Below the pieces are notes generated by a model that was not told where the DNA came from, ran no database searches, and saw only the letters and a program-made list of their open reading frames with translations. Both the position numbers and the translations under genes were made by a program. Source: Sorex araneus (lineage: Eukaryota; Chordata; Mammalia; Eulipotyphla; Soricidae). Taken from it: a stretch of 64,000 nt of DNA. The stretch covers positions 10,662,926-10,726,925 of the forward strand of contig NC_073312.1 in assembly GCF_027595985.1 (NCBI RefSeq), in the 5' to 3' direction. This document shows positions 11,400 to 23,600 of the stretch, piece by piece; the stretch's first letter is position 1, and each line of letters begins with the position of its first letter.

Positions 11400-12385
11400 A
11401 CCCCCTGTGGGAACCTCATCCCAGGACACACCCCAGCCGCTGCTGGTGTCCCTCCAAGTGAGCTTCACAGAGAGAAAACCTGCCCCTCCAACTGCCAAGA
11501 CCAAGGGTGGTCAGCGGGGAGGGCCACTCAGAGAGGGCAGGGCTGGGCAGGGCCACGCGAGTGCCTAAGACATGGCCACTGGGGTTTCACAGGCAGCCGT
11601 CCGTGTGGTGTGGGCTCCAGCGCCTCCCATCCATCTTTCTGGGGGGAGCCGTGCTCCTCAGGATGTCCTTGGTTGGAAAGGGGGGGGCAGTCCTGACCCT
11701 CACTGTAGGATCATTATGTCACAGCTAAGAATTTCTGGACAAGACAGGGAGTGAGGCAAAACAGATCGAACTGAAGAAGGTGAGTTTGTTGCTTGAGGGT
11801 GAATACGGGCTTCTCCAGAAAGGTCAGTGAGAGAGAGGAGCCCCCCAAAAAGGAAAGGAATTTTGTGCCCTAAAAAAGGGCCTGGGTGGGTGGGGAGCTC
11901 AGGGTTGTAAGGGAGCAAGGGTGCTCAGCTCTGGGCCCGTCGTGCACTGGGGCGCGGAGACACACACTTGGCACCTTCAGTGGAGACCCGGGTCCCCGCA
12001 GGTTCACAGCAGCCGCTCATGGGAGTTCCCACGGTGTCCCTCACGGCTGCGTCCTCCCTCTGCACTGCCGCCCTGCCCCACTTTCCCTCCTGTTCTAAAA
12101 CCATCCCCCTTACATGGGCGCGTCCCGGGCACAGGGGAGCCTGACTGTTCTCACCCAGGAAGAAAGGCTCTCCTCAGGCCAGCCCGCCGGCACCTCCGTC
12201 AGCTCTGGGGTCCACTCTCCACCCTCACGGGATAATCTCAGCTCTTGCTGGAAAGCGGCAGGGCTTCCTCCTCCAGGCTGCCCTCCCCCCCACTCCTCAG
12301 CCTGCAGTCTCAGAAGTTTGTTTTCCTGCGAGTCTGGGCCTCAAACCCAAGCCCTGTCCTGGGACCTGGGACACACCCTGTAGAT

Positions 12386-12473
12386 TGGACCTAGCAGTAG
12401 CGCGGCGGTTTGTGTGGAGTAACTCCTGTGCTATGCCAGATATGACCCAAAAAACCAAAAAAAAAAAAAAAAG
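12386..12473 (+). mobile_element. SINE fragment
   Basis: Short segment ending ATATGACCCAAAAAACC and a poly(A) run, which resembles the SINE-A tail. Confidence 0.45.
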
Positions 12474-12478
12474 GAAAA

Positions 12479-12520
12479 GCCTTGTAACTGTGATTCTCAC
12501 AGTAATTCAATTAAAAAATA
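12479..12520 (+). mobile_element. L1 3' terminal fragment
   Basis: CTTGTAACTGTGATTCTCAC then GTAATTCAATTAAAAAATAA, the L1 3' end; it precedes the ATC microsatellite. Confidence 0.6.
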
Positions 12521-12533
12521 AATCATCATCATC

Positions 12534-12610
<77 letters not shown>

Positions 12611-12616
12611 CATCAA
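12521..12616. repeat. (ATC)n microsatellite
   Basis: About 95 bp of nearly pure ATC/CAT repeat; it would encode only poly-serine in one frame. Confidence 0.97.
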
Positions 12617-12620
12617 AAGA

Positions 12621-12738
12621 ACTCTCCTGGCTCTCCAAGCAGACAGAAGAAGTCTGGGCCACACTTCAGTCTTGCTCAGGCACTGCCAGATTCCGAGTGA
12701 AGACAGCCATGCCAGCCTTGCTAATTCTCACCACAGCC
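12621..12738. repeat. Diverged duplication, copy 2
   Basis: Partner of 11281-11399, roughly three-quarters identical by eye. Similarity fades beyond GTCCCC. Confidence 0.65.
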
Positions 12739-12799
12739 AGGTCCCCAAATTGTTTCTGGCTTCACATCCCCACCTGCACTTGCCATCACCCCTGTTTGC

Positions 12800-13245
12800 T
12801 GAGGGTCATGCCGTGCTCTTCTCTGAAAGGAGAGATTCACCAACGGCCGCTCCTGGGTCACCCAGTGGTTACTATAGGGAGCCATTTTACCTTGCTGATC
12901 TTATCCTGTCACTATTTGTTTATCACTAGCTAACCCCATGCCACACCTAGCAAAGGTTGCCACTCCTAATCTTACTGATTTTATCTTATCAGCATTTGTT
13001 TATCACTAGCTAATGCCAATGCCACACCCTGCATTTCTATTGGGGGGTCCCTGGCATGGGCATGCATACTATACCACCTCCTCTCAGCAGGGAGGTATAA
13101 ATACTGTAACTGCTATAGAACAAACGCCTTTTCTCCCCCTCCTTCGGGCTCTGCGTCTGTTCATTCGGCTGCGTCCCCTTCTCAGCCCCACGAAGGGTTC
13201 TCCCTGCTGAACAGAATGAGACCTCCACATCAACTTCCACAGGTT
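12800..13245 (+). mobile_element. Probable solitary endogenous retrovirus LTR
   Basis: U3-like block with an 80-bp-period direct repeat (12891-12948 and 12971-13030, both with TTTGTTTATCACTAGCTAA), then a TATA box GGTATAAATACTG near 13095 and a pyrimidine-rich R/U5-like stretch. No internal viral genes and no confirmed target duplication; limits approximate. Confidence 0.45.
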
Positions 13246-14070
13246 ACCCCTGGGACCCTTCCAGGACAGTCTGGAGCCTGCTTGTAGCCCAGGAGGGAGT
13301 TCAGGGAATAACTGAGGTGCCGGGGGTGGTAAATACCCAGACTGCTGTGGAGAGATGTGGGGTCGGGGTGGAGAGGGGATGTACTCAGGACTCAGGAAAG
13401 GGGCTGTGACCTTGCTGTTCTTGCCAAGGCCTCCTGGGACCATTACAGGACCTGTTAGGGCTCCCTGGGTAGGCAGGGTCCAGGGCAAGGCCTGGTTGGG
13501 GGCTCCTCAGTGTGGGATGTCAGCCCAGCTCCCCTCAGCAGACACCCATGTCAGCATGTCCTGTCAGGAACCCTCCTCTCAGGCCGGCTGAATGAGGACT
13601 CTGACGTGTCCTCCATGGTCCCCAGATACTGACACCTCACCAAGAGCCAGCCCCTCCAGGGATCCCATCACATGAAATCATCCACCACGAGGAGGCCACA
13701 TGGGAGCATGGGCTGGCGGTGATGTGGCCCTCCATTCTGACTGGACACAGACTCAACCACTGCTTGAATGAGTGCTTCTCCCTCTCCCAGGGCCTCAGTT
13801 TCCACAGAAGGATGAGGAGGGGGCAGGGTAAATGGTTCTGCTCAGGATCCCTAAGCCCCCCACACTCAAGTTCTGCTTCTTGTACCATCCTTTGAGGTGA
13901 GAAAAGATTGAGCAGGAGAGCCAAAAAGGCTGGAGGAAGGGCTGTGGGGTGGGAAGTCAAGGGCGAGAAGCCCGAGTCTGTGGGAAAGTTCCTAAGTGTT
14001 TTGAATCCAGATGTACCCACGAAGGACAGTGGACATCAGCCACGGACACTGAGTTGATGCATGGCCAGAT

Positions 14071-14076
14071 TTTATT
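14071..14076 (-). terminator. PNLIPRP1: PNLIPRP1 polyadenylation signal
   Basis: Minus-strand AATAAA, 16 bp after the TAG stop. The 3' UTR must be very short. Confidence 0.85.
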
Positions 14077-14092
14077 GGTGTTCACACGACTT

Positions 14093-14168
14093 CTACAGGG
14101 TGCTCTGACAGGGCGTGAGGGTGAGCAGGACGTCTTCCTTCACGGAGTCTTCGCTACAGAAGTGGTAC
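14093..14168 (-). CDS. PNLIPRP1: PNLIPRP1 coding exon 12 with extended C-terminus
   Basis: 76 bp, residues 448-471. [20 protein letters not shown] is followed by codons CAG AGC ACC CTG and then TAG (14093-14095). In human and in the neighbouring PNLIP the stop follows the final Cys directly. Confidence 0.93.
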
Positions 14169-14624
14169 CTGTGGAGAAAACCAAGGCCTGTGAGGGGTCG
14201 GGCCTCCTCACCTGAGGGCCGCAGTCTTTGCTGAAGTATAATTCACAAGGACTGAGGGAAGGTTTTGAAATCAGATATATTGGTACCAGTGTGCTACCCT
14301 CCTTCTCCCCGGGCATAGGAAGGCCTGCTGTGTAGACACCCCACTCAACATTCTGGTAAGAGTGTGAGCTCTTGCAGCAACACCAACGGACTCCCATCAG
14401 CTCATCTTGTGTGAGTAGATGTCATTGTGAGTCAGGAGAGAGACCAAGAGCGTGGCTCTGGGTAAATATGTGGGGAACCAGGTCCCATGTGGATCAGGCA
14501 GGCATGTGCATGTCTAGCACATGTGAGGCCCTGGGCTTGATCCCTGACACTACAAATGCTGCCTCCCTCACCCCTCAGCTCCTCTGGGTCTGGTCCCTAT
14601 AAATATTTTTTTTCCTATACAATT

Positions 14625-14655
<31 letters not shown>

Positions 14656-17600
14656 TTTGCTTTTTGGGTCACACCTGGCGATGCACAGGGGTTACTCCTG
14701 GCTCTGCACTCAGGAATCACCCCTGGCGGTGTTCAGGTGGGATGCTGGGAATCGAACCCGGGTCAGCCGCATGCAAGGCAAACACCCTATCCGCTGTGCT
14801 ATCGCTCCAGCCCCTATACAATTTTTTCAATAATAAAAGGAGAACCAGATAGATGCCAGCTTCTCTGGTAGTCCACACATTCTGTGATCGAGGCACTTGG
14901 GGTTGACATGGGACTGACGACTTAATGTCTCTGAGCACTGGGGGCTTCATCTGTGTCATCTGTGTCATCTCTCCTGTGTTGTTTGTTAGACTCCACATCA
15001 TTCAACTACTTATGACAATAGAGCGCCACTTTATAATGAATAAAGCCCAGGCAGTTGTGAGTGCTAATTGCTGGGGGTCTGCCGGTAGCCTCCCCATCTC
15101 TGAAACCTTGCCCGTGTTTGGCCCCATTGTCTCTGTCCCTCTCCATTATTGTTTCTCATCTGATTTTCCTCACTCCAGGGCCTATCCCGTCACCTGCACT
15201 CCTGCTTCTCACATACCACCTGTTGTCCAGCCTGAGTGGCCCTACCCACCAGTGGACACTCCTCATTCTGGTCTGTGAGCCCGTCCCCACTCACAGCCTG
15301 GGGTACTGCCCATCTCCTTAACCCTCTCTTCAGTCCTTCTCCCTGAGTCTTGATTCATATTTGGCCTTTCATGGATCTAAAGTCTCATTTTTCCTCCACA
15401 GCTCAAACTCAAGCTCCTGGAGAGCAGATTCTGTTTCTGTGTCTCTGGTCTTTGCTGGGCTTCCAGTAAGCACTTAGGGGTAAGGAAGAAAAAGGGGGAA
15501 TAAATAGAGGACAACTATTTCTCTTTTGGGGGTGCTCACAAGTAGTGCTCAGGGCATTCAGTTCCCCTTTGAGTGATACTTGACCAACTGGGTGGGTTGG
15601 TGGCTCTGAGTGAAGTCCCGAGGATGTGTACTGGGGTTCACCAGGATAATCCTGGAGGGACTTGGGGCAGGCAATGCTGTTCCCTGAAATGCTCAGGACC
15701 TGGTGGTGCTAGGCTGGGAGCTGAGTGTGACATGTATACTTGACCTAGGCACTATCTCCTTGGCCTCTTTGGACCCTTTGTCCTTAGAGGGAATTTCAAC
15801 TCATCAGTTCCTCTGTAGGACATGAAATCCCAATAAGGTGACTAATTCTTGGGATGAGAGGGTGTCCTGAGAATAGACCTTATTTTTAGTTTGCACCCAA
15901 CAACAGTAAAATTGTTTTTATGGGGACCATACCCAGTGGTACTTGGGGGGCCACACAGTGTTGGGGATAGGGCCAGGACCCATCACATGTCAGACACTTG
16001 CTCTATCTCTTGAGCCACCTCTAAGTTCCTAAAAATTTATATTTTAGTGTAACTTACTGGTTCCCAGTCAGAAATTATTTGAATAAATTTAGCCTTTTCA
16101 CAAAGTAGTCAGGCCCCTATTTGCAAATCGCGGTTGAGAAATTCACTCTCCTTTCCCTTTCTCCTGCTGATGGAGACCATTTTCTCCTGAGATGGAGCAG
16201 GGAACCCACAATAGGAGTGGCTTATGGTCCCTGTTACTTAGTAGTTGTGTGTTTGCCTGGGAGGCAAAAGGGACCTGATTTGTGGGTTGTCTGTTCTTTT
16301 CTGACATAACTACAAGTGTCTTTCTGGAGTGAGTTCCCGTCATTCCACCAACAACACAGATTTCCGGCAGGTACTATCACCAGGACTTACTCTGTCTTCT
16401 CTTCCCCCTTCTGCACAGTAATCTTGGCTGCACCCACTTTGGGGAAGGTGGGGTTCACCACGTTGTTATTCCAGAGAAACTTGACTTTCTCAATGGTTCC
16501 AATATCCACCGCCACGTCGAACTCTTTGGAATGTGTGGCGCCTGGTTTGAGGATCCCCCTTGCAGTAGAAAAATAGAAACATTTAATTTATAAGAACAAG
16601 TTCTAGTGAAAAAAAGATCAGGACTCTCTGTTCTACTCTGGGTTCATGAGATTATTTTTCCAAATGAATTCTCACAGGAAGGATGGAGAATTGGGAAAGC
16701 CAGTTCTATTGACGGCAGCCTCTGACAATTATTTAGACACTGTTTCTTCAAAGTCAAGTTAACTTCCACTTAAAACAGAAAATAACCAGGTTCCATCATG
16801 CTCTTCACGCTCCTCCCAAGAAGTGCATACCATGAAGTTCTTTGCACAGTAATACTCTCACTATCCACGGAGTTTGAGCACAAAGGGCCCCTCTTGCTGA
16901 GCTTATCAGAAGATGATCTGATCTGAGAGGGATATTAGATCTTGGTTTTGTCTTTAAAATCTGATCGATTGCCAGAGAAAGAACTAAAGGCTGGGCTTAT
17001 TAAAGTAGAGAAAAGAAGCAAATTGTTAGAAGTCTGGAATTCACTTCAACACATAGAGTAAGCAAGTTAAAATTGACCAGTAGAAGGATGACAAGCGCAC
17101 CAGTGGAGGTTTGGAGGTGGTGCCCGCTGGTGAGCGAGATGAGGCCGTAAAGCAAGAGCTTTACCTGAAGACGTCGAACTGGTGGCTGTTGCCTTTGCTT
17201 CCAAACAGAGCCACTTTGACCTGGCCAGTGGCTTTTCTTCCGCTCAGCATCACAGAGACCCTGTACCTCCAGCCTGTGTGTGGGAAGGCAAAGAGTCCAT
17301 TTCTTGATGGGCAAAATTATTGACTCCCAATCCCAGATTCCTGCCCTGTCCCTTTCACGGGAGGCATCAGAGAGTTGAGAAATTCGAGACATTAGCCTGC
17401 ACATCACACTGGATTCCAAGGAGGTCTCCAAATCAGGGCATGACTCTCTAGACCTGTCACAGGCCTCATGGAGCTGCCTGCAGTCAAGTCCAAGAGAATT
17501 CCATGTGGCATCAACAGCCACACTTCAACACCTCAACTACCCCCAGTAGTGACTGACTGTTGTACTGCACAATGCAGAGACTTTGTTACAGGGAGTTCTA

Positions 17601-20600
17601 GAGGGTTGCTCTACTTGGAGTGCTGCAAGGTAAGGGAAGAAGGGAAGGAACGTGGGCACGACTCTCTTGGGAAGCAGAGCTCAGTAGAGCAGTCACGTGA
17701 GCATCTAGAGCAGGGGCTATGTCTTAGATCTATATCTCCTGGACCCCAGCGAGTGTCCATCACAGAGCAGGGACCAGTGGTCAGTCAGATTTATACCTGA
17801 ACAAGTCCCATAAGCAGAGAACCTTTGCACAATACATATCTATGCACATGTACCACACATATATCACATATGCACATGTTTAACATACAGAGAAACACAG
17901 ATACACATGTACATACTTCATGCATTCATACACATATGAACAGAAGTACTCACACACACACATACACACAGACATATGCACATGCACACACATCTTTTGC
18001 CCCAAACCTCTTCACATTCTCACAGATTTCATTCCTCTCCCTCTGTTCAGGACCCGGTTCAGTACTCCAGTAGCAGACTACCAAGTTGAGTCCAACACAC
18101 TTGCAACTGCTTGCTCTGTTCCTTTCTTCCAGGCCAGGCTCTTAATTTCATGCAGAGAGTGTCTCACTCGTGCCAAATCCCCAGTATCTAGCACAGTCAA
18201 GGCCCCTAAATCAATTCCTGGTTCGGGAATGGCTCTATGGGTTTTGAACACTTCGTTGTTGTTATGAAATATTGGCAAGTATTTCACACATCAGCACATT
18301 CTTACAAGGACTGTTTAATTATCTGTAAATAGAGATATATGGACCTGATGGTGGAAGTGTCTTATATCCTATTGTGGAAATCATTACATGACTATTCTCT
18401 TATCAAAACTCAGGAAACTATGCATGGGATAGTGGCATTCTGCCTTTTATAGAGATTATACAGCCATCAATCTGACTTTGGAAACCATAAAAGCCACACA
18501 TCATAGTTATGTCTTTGTTTGCATAGGCTCTGACAGTGCATTCTCAGGAGGTGTTGGCTATCACAGGGGTGCCCTGAGTCTGAATGCCATCAGCAGTTTC
18601 CAAAGATGCTACCGTTTCCTGATCCCCATCCACACTCCATCAGCGGCCACCCCATCTTCAATCCAGGCAGCATGGCCCATGAACAGAGGGGGCAATGGAG
18701 AATTTTGGACTACTAGAGGGGTCTGGCCCAGCAAAGAGCTGGAACCAAATAAATGATTGGTTGGATGCATTTGAAGAACAGGTACAGGTAACATGGTCTT
18801 AAAAATGAAAAGAACAATGAACAATGAAGTCAAAGTGCAACTTACGAGCAAAACTGCTGGACTCTCCAGTGTTCAGGAAGAATTTCTGGGACTGTTCACG
18901 GGCTCTGTCGGCGAATTTATCAGCATAGTGACCCATCTGAGGGCAACCTTCATCAGGACAGGGGAAGCACTTGTCCTAATAAGAACAGACTCATTAGACT
19001 GCAGGCCATGAGTCTTTTCATGATCAGCACACTTGGGGGAGCAATTTCATCTATCTTTGTAACAGGAGGTGAATTTTGTTGCTTTTTGCCTTGGGGCATA
19101 CCCAATGGTGCTCATGGACTGGTAGGGTTCAGAGGATCAGAGATGGAACCTGAGTCGGTAATGTGCAAGACAAACACCCTTTAGTATCTCTTGGGTTAGA
19201 ATAGACAACTTTAAATCAGCCCTCATGTTTCCCAGGATTTTTCCTGGGACACATTCCTTGGGGAAAACTTTAAAAAGTTTTGGTGCCAGGGCTTCAGGTT
19301 AGATCAGTGACATTTTTCGTTACCTTAAAAACAGTTTCTTCTGGAACTGAAAGCCCTGATCATGGATGGGCAAATTCCTGTAGTGTAAATACTCCAGTGG
19401 TGGCTCATTTGGGGCAAACTGCCGAATTGATGCTACTGAATGTGACTAGGAAGAGATTCTCACACTTGCTCTGAGCTTGAACAGGCAGGGTCCTGGGTGT
19501 CATTCCCCTTTTTCTCTGTGCTCTAAGTTGCTTAGTTCCAGCCTCTTCCACACACACCCGCCCTCCCCCTTGCCTGGCATATAGAACCTCAGTATCCAAA
19601 TTTCCTTTCCAGGATAAGGGAGTTATTTTCTCACACATGCTCCTATTCCTGCTCAGCCCTACTCAGACATGCACACTCCTTGTCTTCCTTCTCAGCTCTA
19701 TGACTAACTTTCCTAGCCAGGTTCAATCCCGACCTCCTGAGAAGGCCTTTCTAAAATGTCACTGAATGAACAAATTCTTTGGTTTTTACTTTTGGGGGAG
19801 GGCGATGCTCAAAGCTTACTCCTGGCTATGCACTCAAGAATCACTTCTGGTGGTACTCAGGAAACCATATGGCATGCCAGGGATTGAACCCAGGTGTACC
19901 ACATGCAAGGCAAATGCCCTACCTACTGGACTATTGCTCTGGCCCCAAATGGCCAACTTCTTGTAGATTACCCAGAATCCTTCTCTCTCCTGTGACTCCT
20001 GTAAAACTTTTACCATGCTCCAGTCTCAGTTCTTTTCCTTCCATTCCAGAGCTGTTGAGCTCCGAGGAGTGATGCAGACCAAGCAGGAAGTGGCCAGAAA
20101 TTGGGGAGAAGGGAGAGCTGTTCCCCAATGGCTCTCAAGGCAGGAGCAGAACTTACAGACTGGAAGTCCCTGTAAGAATCGCAAGGGAATGCGGCAAAAC
20201 CATCGGGGTAGAGGATGCTCTCCGAGTAATACTTGTAGCTTCTTAGGTGATTGCAAGCCACAAAGTTCTTGGTTCCTGGGAAAATAAGCAAGAAGCTACT
20301 GTGGGTGGGATATGATCCCTTTCCTGCCCCTCTCTCCAAGTGGGATGGTTCCAAAGTGGGAACATCTTTTTAGAAACATTTTTTTTTGGGGGGGCACACC
20401 CAATGGTGCTCTGGGATCACCCCTGGCTTAGGGGACCATATGGGGTGCTGGGGATTGAACCTAGGTCAGCCATGTGCAAGGCAAGTGCCTTACCTGTGTA
20501 CTATCTCTGGCCCCAGTATCTTCAGATATTTAAGGCAGCCCCCTAATCTAGCCCTTGTGGAAGCAGTTAATCTAGAGAAGCTGCTTTCTGGTGCTTTTCA

Positions 20601-23600
20601 GGTGTCTCCCTGTGCTTTCCCGAGGAGCTGGCTGCCACTCTGCTCAGCACAGAACAATCTGCAGGTTGTAGCCTGGGAGCTACCGATTGCTAAAACAAGC
20701 TGGGAATGGCGTCTCAGCCCAGTCAAACCTCGAAGCTCAGGGCCATCCCAGATCCCAGGCACCAGGCCGGGGGTCCTCCAAGACAGAGATGGGACTTGAC
20801 AACAGCAGGGCAAGGGCATTTTCATACTGTGCTCAGGGAAATAGAAGAACGATTATTCTAATCATAGTTCAAGCCAGAGATATAGATGATTTTCTGGGAT
20901 TTTTCCCTTTCCCTCCACCTCTTCCTTTAAATCTTCTCTGGTCCCCACATACCCTTCCTAGTGATGTTGATGAAGTTTTCTTATTTGTTAAGGAGCTTCC
21001 AACTGATTGCTGGAAATTAGATTTTTAAGTGAAGGTTTTGTGTTCTCTGTTGCTCATACACCCCAGGACACCCACTACCATGCTTCAGGGCAGACAAATC
21101 AGTCGAGTTGAGAAATTACAAAGGATGTAGAGCTGTACTTTCCAGCATTCAGAGCTAGAAGGGGCTTAGAATGTCCTCCAAGAGTAGTGCTTTCATATAT
21201 TTTTTCCCAGTGAGTGGGGATACGCAGCTGTGCTGACTCCTGGCTCTATGCTCACATATCTCATGTATCACTCTTGGCCTTCCTTGGTGGATCTATTGCA
21301 GCTCTGGCTGCATGCTAGGCACATGCCTTCACCCCTGTGCTATCTCTCTCGTCCTTTACTTTGAAGATTTACTCTGGGAAAGGTGCTGCTCATCCCAGGG
21401 AAGGGGCATCCCAGCTCTGCTCAGTGTTACCTGACCAGATGCCATCGAGGTCCACAATCTGTGACAGGGCATTCTTCTTGCACCCTGGCATCTCCTGCCC
21501 TCCATTGGGGAAGAAGTCAACATGACCCATCAGTTGGTTGGATCCGAACCCTACAAGTTGTGAAGAGCAGCGAGTTTATCACAGTGCAGGGCCTCCTGGT
21601 TGAAACCCCAGTGCACATCCAGGGCCATCAGGGCTCACCCATGAATGGGATCAGGGGAGCTGCATCCGTGTGGATCACATCGACAAAGTCAGCGTCAGAG
21701 GGGTCCAGTCGAACCTCTTCAGCGGTACCCTCAAAGCTTGCTTCCACGGGATCCAACCCTGTAAGAGATAGTCAGTGCTGTAGCACAATAGTTACTCCTG
21801 TAGGTACCAGCAGGATCAAAGAGTATGGTTGCCTGGGTTGTATACTATTCAATTCCAGGGCCGCATCCCCTGGAGTTGTGCCATGGCATCCCCTGACTAT
21901 TGAATATGGCAACATAGATGATCAACATTGCTCATCTCAGGAAGTTTTCAATACCACATTCTGGGGACTCTGGGGTACGTCCTTATATACCAAATCAGGA
22001 GCCCCACCTCCAGGGCCTTACCTGTGATTCTTCCCAGGCCTGGAATCCTGCTCCCTGCTTCTCCAGCTGCATGGGCACCCAGGCTGTGGCCAATGATGTG
22101 GACTTTGGAAGGTGAATAGTTGTAGTCTGTCTGTAGAGGGAATATGACATTTCTGCTTATTTCTGGGTGATGATTCTAGTAACAGACCACCCGGGAATGT
22201 CGGCCCTCTGCTTACAGTCTTCCAGTATCCACACCAGACTCTGGATAAAGACCAACCCCATGGTGGTGTCTCAGAATATTTTTTTTGTTTCAGTACCTAG
22301 AGTGTCTAAACTCTTTTCCAGCCAAACCTTTGTGCACTTTTCAAATACGTCATATTCTTTCACTTCTGGCCTGGTGTGGACTCCACTTCCTGTTGTCATC
22401 CACTCATTCTCCCTGAACCCACTGCCCCAAGTTCAGCTCATGTGGACACACTTTGCCATCAGCTTGTAACTCAGATGTTTCTTCCCAGGAAACATTCTTA
22501 ATCGCCTCTCCCACCCATAAAACTCAGTAGTCCTCCCACTAGAACCCTGACCACACTCTTGCCATTGCAAATCTTTGCCTGAGGTCCAGCTAAAGACCTG
22601 AATGGTTCAGTCATCATTTAACTCCTAACCCAGCTTCTGATATTGTCCTCAGAGCCTTAAGGACCCTGTGTGCTTCTGGTTGAAGCACAAACGTAAAAAC
22701 AAAACAAAACTAAAGACTTTGCAGAAATGGAAGATGAGAGTAGAAAGGAATAGATAAAAATTAACCATGGCAACAGAAATCCCCAACATCCACAGGACAG
22801 TGGTATGGGGGCCAACCAATTGCAAAAACTGCCCTTGGTGTTCCATTTGGTGCTCTTTGAGTTCTTTGGCTAACCAGGGCCTCTGTTCATCTCTCTGCCA
22901 GTTGAAGATGATACTAAAATCCCCACCCTGAAGTGTGTTATCACCATTTTTTTTCCCCACTAGTTCATCCTCCTCCAAGTGAGTTTTAGAGACTCGTATT
23001 CAGCTCCGAGAAAGAACAATCCTTTCTTCTCCTCCTTTGTATGGAACTCCTGCCCCATCGCCCCTGCAGCGGGCTGTCTACTCACCGAGAGCATGCTGAT
23101 CATCTGGGCCACCTGAGCTCCCACCACCCGAATGTTGTTGGCGGCCTGTGTGTAGGTGGTCTGGGATCCTTTCTTCCAGTCCACGCAGATGCAGTTCACC
23201 TGCTCAACCTGGAACATGTTCTAGCAAAGGAGAGACACCTGGGCATTATTGCTGGGGGCATGTGAAAGCCATCTATCCAGAATCAGAAAATGTCCTTAGA
23301 CATTTTCTAAACCACAGCTTGTGAGGCATCCTGGTAATAGTTTCTTGTTTAGTTTGTGGATTTATTCAAGGTTGACTACTCTGTCTTCCAGCAAATTCAA
23401 CAAAGTGGTGTAGGTTGCAGATGCATCATTAAGAGAGCTAAGAGAGTTTCCTTTGACCAAGCCTGGTTTCAAGAGCCATCTCTGGTGGTCAGTTGATGAC
23501 TAGGTAAATTTGACCTTTTGCCTCTTGGCAAGACTGCAAGCCTGTTGGGGCATTCTTAGGTTTTTAGGTGGGAGGAAAATATCATTAACTTTTTTTTTTT

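Larger units (their letters stand above)
5001..14070. other. Intergenic region between PNLIPRP1 and PNLIPRP2
   Basis: About 9 kb between the PNLIPRP1 poly(A) signal and the PNLIPRP2 promoter. It is GC-richer than the right half of the window. I recognise SINEs, an L1 tail, a 174-bp tandem duplication, a diverged duplication and a probable LTR, but no exon with a known protein match. A 242-codon open frame at 8442-9170 has no recognisable domain. Confidence 0.6.

Noticed and set aside
12385-12933. 182-codon frame with a poly-serine run
   Set aside because: It runs through a SINE fragment, an L1 tail and the (ATC)n microsatellite.
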